Shown: positions 1 through 8,713 of the stretch, piece after piece
Layout of the letters: every line of letters begins with the position of its first letter
Numbering within the stretch: position 1 is the first letter of the stretch
DNA from: Ypsolopha sequella
Lineage: Eukaryota; Arthropoda; Insecta; Lepidoptera; Ypsolophidae
Direction: 5' to 3'
DNA length: 64,000 bases
Assembly (NCBI GenBank): GCA_934047225.1
Contig: CAKOHE010000045.1
Span: 20,001-84,000 of the forward strand
Notes under the pieces: model-generated
Seen by the model: only the letters and a program-made list of their open reading frames with translations
Database searches by the model: none
Told to the model about the DNA's origin: nothing
Made by a program: the position numbers and the translations under genes

Positions 1-210
1 CTAACCTAACCTAACCTAACCTAACCTAACCTAACCTAACCTAACCTAACCTAACCTAACCTAACCTAACCTAACCTAACCTAACCTAACCTAACCTAAC
101 CTAACCTAACCTAACCTAACCTAACCTAACCTAACCTAACCTAACCTAACCTAACCTAACCTAACCTAACCTAACCTAACCTAACCTAACCTAACCTAAC
201 CTAACCTAAC
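1..210 (+). repeat. Telomeric (CCTAA)n tract, outermost
   Basis: This is 42 perfect tandem copies of the pentamer CTAAC, the C-rich strand of the insect telomere repeat TTAGG. The C-rich strand read 5' to 3' at the left edge places the chromosome tip to the left. The tract may continue outside the window. Confidence 0.98.
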
Positions 211-1984
211 TCTGCTCCGCGCGCCAAAAATCCTTAAAAATAGCAAAGTGACCCCAAATTGAAAAAGAAAAGTGTTTTTGTGCAAATCTAACGGAGATCT
301 AACTTAATCCGAAAGAAAAAAGTGAAAAAAGTGTTTTTTTGGAGAAATTTTGGTAGAAAAGTGCCAAAATTTAAAGTGAATTGTGGTTTTTTCGAGTTTA
401 TCTGGAAAACGGATCGAGTGCCCCAGTGATTTTTTGGAGCGGCTGGAGTCGCCCAGTGGAGCCCTACCTCCCGACACCTCATTTGCCCCCCTCCGGCCAG
501 GACTTCAGATTTTAGGGGCAAAAAAACAAGTACCACGTGGGCCCCTAACTCCGGAACCGGAAGTGTCACGGGCAAATTGGAGGTGTCCATAGACGGACAA
601 CGGCTGCTGGACGACGGCTGAAAAGGTTTTTAAATTTATTTTGAAAAATTCAGCCCACAGTCGCTTAAATATCGCTGGTGGTAATCTCGTTCCCGTATTC
701 CCGTCCAGTTATCTCGGGAACAAGATCGAGGACATATGATTTTTATTTTTATTGAAGAACGGCCATCTTATACGGATTGGATCGCAGTTTAGTTTGTATT
801 TTTAAGACTGTAACTTTTTTTAATATAAATATTTTTCTGACGAAAGAAAAAGTCCGCCATCGGCAAAATAGTTGGTAATCGCAATAACTCGGGAACGGGG
901 GCTCTGATCAAAAAAAATAACGGTTTTTTTCGTTCTCTACTGGGAGAAGCGATCATAGGGTCGACACATATTTTGGCCATATTCCCGACCCTCCCCTCTC
1001 AAAATTTTTTTCAAAATTTTTTCAAAATTTCTGGAGAGGGGAAAAAATTTTGGAAAAAATTCCTAAAGGTAGAGCTCATTGCCACCTATAAAAGTCCGGC
1101 TGTAAAAAATCGCTTCTCCCTTTGGAAGTATTTTTAAATTAAATATTTTGGTTTTTTTTATAGTTTTTTCTGTATTAAATACTTTTTGTCGTTGGCGGAT
1201 TTTTTCTTATATAGTGTAATTTATTGTCCTTGTCTACGTTGTTATTGTCAAAATTTTTCATATTTTTATCACTCACTTTAGTCGCCCTGCTAGAGTTATA
1301 ACTTTTATTTTTACACTTTTATTTTACTTTTACATTTTGTTGATGTGTTACTTATTAATTTCTTTTGTTTTATCATCTCTTTTGAGTCATTGAATTTAAT
1401 TTGGATTGGAATTTATTGTTTTATTTTTTTTTTGATTTAATTTTATATTTTTTTTTTTTTTTAAATTTTATTAGAACCTATTGGACTCAGACTTTTGTCA
1501 CATCAATTTTACCCAATAAGTTTCTGTGATATTTTTACTCGTAGCATAATTTCCCATTTTTATTATTGACTTTAATCGCCCTACTAGTTTTATAATTTTA
1601 TTTACACCTTTTTTTTTTGATCTTATTTTTGCTGACTTTTGAATTATTTGATTTTATTTTTACACTATCTCTTTTGAGTCATAAAAATTTATTAGATCCA
1701 AGCTGTTTATTGTTTTATTTTTTGATTTAATTACATTTTAATTTTAACTTTACTTTAAATTTATTGATTCAGACTTTTGTCATATTTTTAAATTAATTAA
1801 CTGTGATATTTTTACCCCTGGGAAATTATAACTGTGATACTTTGTGATAAAAACTTTTTAGCTGTCCTTACTTTTTAAAATTTTCTTTTATAATTTCAAC
1901 TTGTCCCGTACACCTTGCACTCTCAGGTTCTTGACTTTATTGTGTATTTTTATTGTGTGACACTTCCAAACTTATAGCGGCAAC
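211..1984 (+). other. 5' untranslated region of A1
   Basis: This AT-rich leader of about 1.77 kb has no convincing ORF. Blocks around 380-600 (ACCACGTGG at 532-540) and 855-905 (CGCCATCGGCAAAA and an ATAACTCGGGAACGG-like stretch) recur in the family B leader. A TATAAAAG motif lies near 1087. R1-clade elements normally carry an internal promoter at the 5' end of the RNA, and A1 has lost the first 41 bases of it. Confidence 0.75.
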
Positions 1985-4012
1985 ATGTCTGAAACTGGCA
2001 GGGCCTCCACGTCGGCAGGTTCAAGATCGAGTGTCGGCTCAGGGGCCTCAGCTAGCCGCGCACCGGCAAGGAAACCGAGTAATTCGCTTCGCGAAAAATT
2101 GTTTAAAACAAAAGCGAAGGTTTCACCCGGCGCGGGGCTAGCTGTGTCCCAGGTCCCCTCTGATGGGTCTAGGCAGGAGCGCGTACCTCTTTTGGATACA
2201 GATGAGGAGTCGTGCCTGGACACATCGGGGGGCTCCCGCGACAGTCGTCCCAGCCTTCTCCCGCCCCTTAATCGAAAAACCCCGGGAGTAGCGATGGATT
2301 TGGCCACAAAACAGGCCAACTCGCTACTCCAGAAGGGGAAGGAGGCGTTGGAGGCGGCTGGTAACATGAAGCGGGAGTGTAAAGCCGTTGCCCTCGAATC
2401 ACTCGAACATCTATACGAGACAGTCCTCTCCCTGTCGGACTCCAGAGCTCGACACATAAACGCCCTGGAAAAGGAGCGCTCCAGGAACGCTATTGAGCTT
2501 GTCCGGGTGGAGCGCGCCCATACCAGGGCGTTAAGTGAGCTACACGCGACACATGCTGTCGAGCTCAGAGCGGCTAGGGCCGACATCTCCAGCACATTGG
2601 AAGAAGCGAAGGCCATTAGGCTGTGGCTTGGGCTGGAGATGGACGGCCCACTCAGGTCCATAGAGTCCATCAGGGAGAGTGTCCACCAGTTGGAAAACAC
2701 GGCGGCCCTACGGCCACATTTGGCCGACCAACCAACTAAGCCTGAACCAGCTCTTACAAAAGAGCTGGAAACTCTTTCGGGCAGGGTCGCCGCCGTATCG
2801 GGCCAAATTGACTCGTTGCGGCGTCAACTGGTGGAGTTCGAGGAGAGGGCTAAAGCCAGTACTCCTGAGTGCAGGTCCCCCCTGAAACCGGAGGTCTCGG
2901 ATCCCCGGCTCATCGCAATTGGCGATAACCTGGAGAAGGTGAGGGCAGCGGTCGACTGCCTTCAGCAGAGACCGCTGTGCCAGGTGCAGCCGGAAGCGAC
3001 GGTCAGCGACGCTAGCATAAGACAAATTATTAAACCCGTGCTGGGGAACCTAGAAAAGGTAGGCTCGGACGTGAGGGCCATAGGTAAGGCGGTGGAGGAA
3101 AAAAGAAGCGAACCGCCAAACCTCAACCTAGAAATGGCCCTCTCTGACGTCAAAGACGCCGTGACGGGCCTCAGAAAAGAGGTCCTCAGCCGGGAGTCTT
3201 ATGCCAACGCGCCGTTGACCTACGCCCAAGCGCTCAAAAAGCCGGGGCAAGACAGGCCAGCGCACTCGATCATCGTTTCCTCGACGGATTCTTCCCTCTC
3301 CGGGGAAGAAGTCGTGAAGCGACTGGAGAAAGTGCTGGATGTCAAGACCTCCGGCATCAGGGTGGACCGCTGCAGAAAGGCAGCAAACAGGAGGGTGGTC
3401 CTCAGCTGCAGTCAGAAGGAGGATATCAAAAAGATATCCTCCAGCCTTAGCAAGAGCGAACACGGGCTCGTGGCGAAAGAGGCTGTGAATCGGATGCCGT
3501 TAGCCTGCATCCGCAACGTCTTGGCTGACCGAAAAGACCAAGACGTCATAGAGTCCCTCCTTTCTCAGAACGGTCACCTTCTGAGAGGAGTGGATCTCTC
3601 CGCGGAGTGCCCTCGGGTGCTTTATCGCCGAAAAGCGAGGAACCCGCACGAGTCCCACATAATACTGGAGCTAAGCCCAACCCTGTGGAATCGGTTCACG
3701 GAGGCGGGTACAGTCCACATAGGGCTACAGAGACGGTCTATAGAGGACCACTCTCCACTAGTGCAGTGCACGGGATGCCTGGGTTATGGACACTCCAAGC
3801 GAGTGTGCAAAGACAAAGGCATCACGTGCAGTCACTGTGGAGAGTCTCACACCTATGTGGACTGCCCGCACAAGGCGTTACCACCCGTCTGTGTGAACTG
3901 CCACAGGGCAAAGCTCCAAGAATCTGATCTGGCACATAATGCCTTTAGTGGCGAGTGCCAGATCAGGAAAAAATGGGACTCCATAGCGAGGTCTCGTGTG
4001 GCGTATTGCTGA
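1985..4012 (+). CDS. ORF1 protein (gag-like, zinc knuckles), family A copy 1
   Basis: This 675-residue ORF starts at the first ATG after the long leader. The first 110 residues are Ser/Arg/Pro-rich and low in complexity. Residues about 110-330 are rich in Glu, Leu and Arg with heptad-like spacing, which suggests coiled coil. Three cysteine/histidine motifs lie near residues 595-655, beginning CTGCLGYGHSKRVC and CSHCGESHTYVDC. In TRAS/SART-type elements ORF1 binds the element RNA, packages it with ORF2 and helps bring it to telomeres. The C-terminus IARSRVAYC is shared by all plus-strand families here and overlaps the start of the ORF2 frame. The copy is intact and 97-99% identical by eye to the one at 30803-32830. 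Confidence 0.9.
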   Translation: MSETGRASTSAGSRSSVGSGASASRAPARKPSNSLREKLFKTKAKVSPGAGLAVSQVPSDGSRQERVPLLDTDEESCLDTSGGSRDSRPSLLPPLNRKTPGVAMDLATKQANSLLQKGKEALEAAGNMKRECKAVALESLEHLYETVLSLSDSRARHINALEKERSRNAIELVRVERAHTRALSELHATHAVELRAARADISSTLEEAKAIRLWLGLEMDGPLRSIESIRESVHQLENTAALRPHLADQPTKPEPALTKELETLSGRVAAVSGQIDSLRRQLVEFEERAKASTPECRSPLKPEVSDPRLIAIGDNLEKVRAAVDCLQQRPLCQVQPEATVSDASIRQIIKPVLGNLEKVGSDVRAIGKAVEEKRSEPPNLNLEMALSDVKDAVTGLRKEVLSRESYANAPLTYAQALKKPGQDRPAHSIIVSSTDSSLSGEEVVKRLEKVLDVKTSGIRVDRCRKAANRRVVLSCSQKEDIKKISSSLSKSEHGLVAKEAVNRMPLACIRNVLADRKDQDVIESLLSQNGHLLRGVDLSAECPRVLYRRKARNPHESHIILELSPTLWNRFTEAGTVHIGLQRRSIEDHSPLVQCTGCLGYGHSKRVCKDKGITCSHCGESHTYVDCPHKALPPVCVNCHRAKLQESDLAHNAFSGECQIRKKWDSIARSRVAYC

Positions 4013-7000
4013 GGGCACCGCAGTGAACGGCACAGTTGCCCCCCTCTTAGGTAGCTCAAAGGACAGCAAATTGCTTTTCATCCAAGCCAATCTCCAGCGG
4101 GCCAAGCTGGCGACGCAGGAGCTCTTGTGCACAGCACACACCAACCGGGTATCTGTCGCCCTGGTCCAGGAGCCATATGTTGGCTCCAAGGGCGAATTAA
4201 AACAGTACCCGGGCACAAGAGTTATCCAAATGACGTCAGCTCGCCAAAAACCAGTAAAGGCCGCCGTGGTGATTTTCGGTGGGGAGCTGGAGGTCATACA
4301 TGATCCTCAGCTCGTCACCGAGAACATTGCAGCGGTACTGCTGAAGGCAGGCCCGCTGAGACTGGCCGTGCTGTCCATCTACCTGGAGGGGGACGAAGAT
4401 TTAGAGCCGTATCTCCACAGAGTCCGTTACGTATGCTCAAAACTGCAGACTGACAATGTCATCCTGGCCGGGGATGTCAACGCGTGGAGTCCATGGTGGG
4501 GAAGTGATTCCGAAGACCACCGTGGCTCAGCCTTCAGATCCTTCCTGGAGGAAATGGACCTCCAGATCCTGAATACAGGCAGCACCCCCACTTTCGAGGT
4601 GTTCAGAGGGGGCCGCATGTGCACTAGTCGAGTAGACGTGACGGCATGCGGCCTTCAGCTCTTGGACAGGATGGGCGGATGGAAGGTGGACCGGGAGCTG
4701 ATCACATCGGACCATAACGCAATTACCTACCACGTGTGCCTGGAGAGGGAATTAGAACCCCTCAAACCCCAGAGCACACGTGTGTACAACACAGCGAGGT
4801 CCGATTGGTTGGCTTTCGGCCGTTCCGTCCGCTCAGGCCTGGAGGAGAGAAACCTGACCGCCTCGAGTGTGGGGGCTGTTACCACGCCTGAGGAACTGGA
4901 GACCATCCTCGACTCTTACCTTTCGGTCATCTCTCACGCATGTGAAGAGACAATACCGAAGGTGGGAGTCCCAAAAGGAAGGAAACCATTGCCGTGGTGG
5001 ACTCCCGCTCTTGGGCGTCTCAAGCGAGACGCTAAAACCAAGAGGCGGAGAATTAGAAACGCCGCGGCGGTTAGAAGGCAACACGTTGTTGACCAATACC
5101 TAGAAGCGAATCAGCGGTATAAAGCGGCTGTGCAAGATGCACAGACCGCTAGCTGGAAGCAGTTTTGCTCAAAGCAGGATAAAGAAAGCCTATGGGACGG
5201 GGTCTACAGGGTCATCAGGAGAACAGTCAAAAGACAAGAGGACCAGTTGCTGGTGGATTCGACAGGGAACACCCTTGGTCCTGAAGAGTCCGCCAAGCTG
5301 CTGGCCCTTACGTTCTTCCCTGATGACGCTGTGGACAACGAAACCCCTACTCAACGGCAAATCCGCGAGAGCTCGGAGGTGCCAGTCCATCAACTCCTGG
5401 ATCAATTGGACCCCGACGATCCGCCTTTCACTGCCTCGGAGCTTGAATTGGTATTGAGGAATCTCAATCCAAAGAAGGCTCCGGGGCCTGATGGGTGGAC
5501 TGCGGACATATGTGAGCGGGCAATCCGAGTCTCGCCGGAGGTGTTCCTTCAAATTGCCAACAAATGCTTGGCAATTGGACACTTTCCGGTGGGGTGGAAG
5601 CGCGCTCACGTATGTGTCATCCGTAAATCCGGGAGGGAGGACTACACCATTCCGAAGGCGCACAGGCCGATAGGACTTCTTCCTGTTATGGGCAAAATTG
5701 TGGAAAAGCTTCTGGTATCCCGTCTAGGATGGCATCTGATGCCCTCCTTGAGCACAAGGCAGTATGGCTTTATGCCACAAAAAAGCACCGAAGACTCCCT
5801 GTATGACCTCGTGGGACATGTTCGCTCTGAGATTAAGAGCAAGAAAATTGTCGTCATGATCTCACTGGACATAGAGGGAGCCTTCGATAATGCTTGGTGG
5901 CCGGCTTTAAAGACCCAACTCCTCGCTCACAGATGCCCTGCAAATATATATGGACTTGTAGCCTCCTACTTGGAGAACCGTAAGGTAAGCATCCACTTTG
6001 CAAGGGAGTGTTGGGAAAAGGGAACCAACAAGGGGTGTATCCAAGGCTCAATAGCTGGACCCACTTGTTGGAACCTAATTCTCAACACCCTGCTCGAAAT
6101 ACTGGAGCAGGAAGGAGTGCATTGCCAGGCCTTTGCGGATGACGTGGTGCTGGTGCTCTCCGGCTCAACTACACCCCCCCTTCAGGCGAGAGCTAATGCG
6201 GCCCTCCAGACTGTGTTGGACTGGGGACTCAAAAATAAGCTAAAATTCGCACCTCACAAAACGTTCGCGATGGTGTTGACGCGGAAGCTTAAGTTTGAGG
6301 CCCCAGTCATCAGCATGGATGGACAGGTCCTGCCGCTGGTGCAGGAAATCCGCCTGTTGGGTGTTATCATCGATAGCAAACTCACTTTTAACGCACACGT
6401 TTCGGCTGTTTGTAGAAAAGTCACTGACATCTACAAGCAGCTGGCGTGTGCAGCCAGGGTGAGTTGGGGTTTGAACCGTGAGGTCATCAGAACCATCTAC
6501 GTCTCGGTGATAGAGCCCATCGTGCTGTACGCGGCGAGTGTTTGGGCCCCGGCTGCGGAGAAGTTGATGATAATAAATCAACTTGAATCTCTGCAGCGGG
6601 GGTTTGCACAAAAGCTGTGTAAGGCGTACCGCACGGTGTCTCTATCATCGGCTTTGGTACTGGCCGATGTACTCCCCCTTGACCTCCGAGTTCAGGAGGC
6701 TGCAAGTCTGTACAGGGCAAAGCGAGGAGAAAGAATCGATCAGATTCCAGCCGACAGACCGATTGAACTGCGTGTTCCTTTCCGTAGGTTCCCACATCCA
6801 GCGTCCAGACAGCCGCTGGACTTCGAGTGCGTGGACGACCTGAGTCCGGAAACCATAGAGGCTCACCAAATCGCCGGCCCCTGTATCTTTACTGATGGCA
6901 GTAAGATACAGGGGAAGGTGGGTGCAGCCTTGACTTGGTGGTCGGACGGTAGGGAGTCCAGGCATTCGAAGTTCCGCCTGGAGCCCTACTGCACGGTCTT

Positions 7001-7742
7001 TCAATCGGAGATGTACGCCCTGCTCAGGGCCGTGGAGCAGGTCCTTAACAGCGGGGATCCACTCGTTAACATCTTGAGTGACTCTAGATCCTCGCTGGAC
7101 CTGCTCAAAAGCCGGGCACTTGTGCACCCTTTGGCACACGGCATTGAGCGGTGCGTGCGTCAAATCCGTGAGGAGGGCCGTGACGTGAGGTTCTTCTGGT
7201 TGAGGGCGCATGTTGGGACTGTCGGAAATGAGCGCGCGGACGAACTTGCTAAAGACGCTGCCCTCCGCAAGAAAACGGCAGCCGACTACGACGCTGTCCC
7301 TCTCTCCTACCTGAGAAGGACCATACGCGAGGGGACTGTCCTTCGGTGGCAAGGGCGATACGAGTCCTCCAGCACGGGGGAGGTGACGAAGACCTTCCTT
7401 CCGGACGTAGCCACTGCGCATACGATCCTGAGGAAGGTCAAACTCAGTCCCTCCCACGTGCAAGCCCTTACAGGGCATGGGGGCCTCGCATCGTACCTTC
7501 ATCGCTTTAAGCTGAAGGATAGTCCAGCCTGCGTATGCGATCCCGACCAGGAGGAGACGATTTGGCACGTCGTGTTCGACTGTCCGAGGTTCGGACTGTG
7601 GAGGGCAAATTTGGAGGTTGAGATCGATTTCGCCTTCAACAAAGCCAACCTGCCAGTAATCTTACAGGACAAGACCGACAGAGTTGCAATGCTAAAATTT
7701 TTGGAGAGAGTAGTAAGGTGTGCGGCTATAAGAAATAGATAA
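3996..7742 (+). CDS. ORF2 polyprotein: endonuclease, reverse transcriptase, RNase H (A1)
   Basis: About 1248 residues are open from a GTG inside the end of ORF1, in the +1 frame. The first ATG in this frame comes only near residue 77, after the endonuclease IQANLQ motif, so the start is unresolved. Domains in order: APE-type endonuclease (QANLQ, LAGDVNAWSPWW near 158, SDHN near 245); reverse transcriptase (PGPDGW, SLDIEGAFDNAWW, FADD near 712); RNase H with all four acidic residues (TDGS near 965, FQSE, LSDS, NERADE near 1078); and a C-terminal CxC...H...C motif near 1178-1200. The protein would nick telomeric DNA and copy the RNA there by target-primed reverse transcription. No internal breaks are seen. 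Confidence 0.92.
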   Translation: MWRIAEGTAVNGTVAPLLGSSKDSKLLFIQANLQRAKLATQELLCTAHTNRVSVALVQEPYVGSKGELKQYPGTRVIQMTSARQKPVKAAVVIFGGELEVIHDPQLVTENIAAVLLKAGPLRLAVLSIYLEGDEDLEPYLHRVRYVCSKLQTDNVILAGDVNAWSPWWGSDSEDHRGSAFRSFLEEMDLQILNTGSTPTFEVFRGGRMCTSRVDVTACGLQLLDRMGGWKVDRELITSDHNAITYHVCLERELEPLKPQSTRVYNTARSDWLAFGRSVRSGLEERNLTASSVGAVTTPEELETILDSYLSVISHACEETIPKVGVPKGRKPLPWWTPALGRLKRDAKTKRRRIRNAAAVRRQHVVDQYLEANQRYKAAVQDAQTASWKQFCSKQDKESLWDGVYRVIRRTVKRQEDQLLVDSTGNTLGPEESAKLLALTFFPDDAVDNETPTQRQIRESSEVPVHQLLDQLDPDDPPFTASELELVLRNLNPKKAPGPDGWTADICERAIRVSPEVFLQIANKCLAIGHFPVGWKRAHVCVIRKSGREDYTIPKAHRPIGLLPVMGKIVEKLLVSRLGWHLMPSLSTRQYGFMPQKSTEDSLYDLVGHVRSEIKSKKIVVMISLDIEGAFDNAWWPALKTQLLAHRCPANIYGLVASYLENRKVSIHFARECWEKGTNKGCIQGSIAGPTCWNLILNTLLEILEQEGVHCQAFADDVVLVLSGSTTPPLQARANAALQTVLDWGLKNKLKFAPHKTFAMVLTRKLKFEAPVISMDGQVLPLVQEIRLLGVIIDSKLTFNAHVSAVCRKVTDIYKQLACAARVSWGLNREVIRTIYVSVIEPIVLYAASVWAPAAEKLMIINQLESLQRGFAQKLCKAYRTVSLSSALVLADVLPLDLRVQEAASLYRAKRGERIDQIPADRPIELRVPFRRFPHPASRQPLDFECVDDLSPETIEAHQIAGPCIFTDGSKIQGKVGAALTWWSDGRESRHSKFRLEPYCTVFQSEMYALLRAVEQVLNSGDPLVNILSDSRSSLDLLKSRALVHPLAHGIERCVRQIREEGRDVRFFWLRAHVGTVGNERADELAKDAALRKKTAADYDAVPLSYLRRTIREGTVLRWQGRYESSSTGEVTKTFLPDVATAHTILRKVKLSPSHVQALTGHGGLASYLHRFKLKDSPACVCDPDQEETIWHVVFDCPRFGLWRANLEVEIDFAFNKANLPVILQDKTDRVAMLKFLERVVRCAAIRNR

Positions 7743-8304
7743 ATGTGTTTAGGCTTAAATTATGTAATTATTATGTTTTATTGTTATTATACAAATTGTT
7801 AATTTTAATTATTATTAATTTATTCAAATGTGATATTTAATGTACCAATTTAATAATTCATTGTATAAGTAATTAATTGATTTGATTTAAATTGTATAAA
7901 ATTGTTATTTTTTGATTGATCTGATTTGTACAAATGTAATAAAGGGCGGGATCCTCCAACAATAGATTAAGAGAAATTTACTTAGATAATAAGAAAAAAA
8001 AAAAAAAAAGAAAAAAAAAAAAAAAAGAAAACTAAAAACATAAGAAAAAAAAAAAAAAAATGCATGAAAAAAAAAAAAAAAGAGAATAAAGAAGAACAAG
8101 AAGCCTATGCATGAGAGTAAACTTTCTATCCCTGGTCTTAATATTAATTTTAAAATATAAGTAGCTTTTTATGACGGAGGATCCCCTTTCTCCCTTTCCC
8201 CCTCTTATCCCTGTATAAATTCAGGGGTCACGTTTAAATAAATGTAGTGAATAAAGTCACGAAAATTAACATTCGTGGTCTTGCGTGACCTCATCATTGA
8301 TGGG

Positions 8305-8341
<37 letters not shown>
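7743..8341 (+). promoter_or_regulatory. 3' UTR and poly(A) of A1 with paired elements
   Basis: The A/T-rich 3' UTR holds several poly(A) blocks (7994-8082). GGGATCCTCC at 7948-7957 is an exact inverted partner of GGAGGATCCC at 8176-8185, enclosing the A-rich stretch. A second hairpin pairs CACGAA (8258-8263) with TTCGTG (8272-8277) over an 8-base loop. The end TGATGGGGTTTT precedes about 32 A. In SART1, structured 3' UTR motifs are known to be needed for reverse transcription, and these are candidates for the same role. Confidence 0.7.
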
Positions 8342-8344
<3 letters not shown>

Positions 8345-8713
8345 AACCTAACCTAACCTAACCTAACCTAACCTAACCTAACCTAACCTAACCTAACCTA
8401 ACCTAACCTAACCTAACCTAACCTAACCTAACCTAACCTAACCTAACCTAACCTAACCTAACCTAACCTAACCTAACCTAACCTAACCTAACCTAACCTA
8501 ACCTAACCTAACCTAACCTAACCTAACCTAACCTAACCTAACCTAACCTAACCTAACCTAACCTAACCTAACCTAACCTAACCTAACCTAACCTAACCTA
8601 ACCTAACCTAACCTAACCTAACCTAACCTAACCTAACCTAACCTAACCTAACCTAACCTAACCTAACCTAACCTAACCTAACCTAACCTAACCTAACCTA
8701 ACCTAACCTAACC
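8342..8713 (+). repeat. Telomeric (CCTAA)n tract 2
   Basis: About 74 uninterrupted CCTAA units lie between the poly(A) of A1 and the first base of B1. I saw no variant units. Confidence 0.98.

Larger units (their letters stand above)
211..8341 (+). mobile_element. Telomere-specific R1-clade LINE, family A copy 1 (A1)
   Basis: The element has a 5' leader (211-1984), ORF1, ORF2, an A-rich 3' UTR and poly(A) from 8310, flanked on both sides by (CCTAA)n with no other sequence. Compared with the copy starting at 28999 it lacks the first 41 bases, and the breakpoint shares TAAC with the telomere repeat. It is therefore a minimally 5'-truncated insertion. Both ORFs are open. TRAS and SART elements of Bombyx share this target and clade; I cannot settle the exact family name from sequence alone. 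Confidence 0.93.

Noticed and set aside
1087..1094. TATAAAAG as a TATA box in the family A leader
   Set aside because: It lies far inside the leader, about 0.9 kb before ORF1, and is not shared by family B; no evidence for a start site there.
1972..2700. Long open frames antisense to ORF1, also at 30808-31518, 19246-19977 and others
   Set aside because: They mirror codon bias of the sense ORF, have no domain of their own, and vary between copies.
7905..8099. Phe-rich ORFs in 3' UTRs, also 40048-40280 and 51408-51635
   Set aside because: They are translations of poly(A) tracts on the reverse strand.
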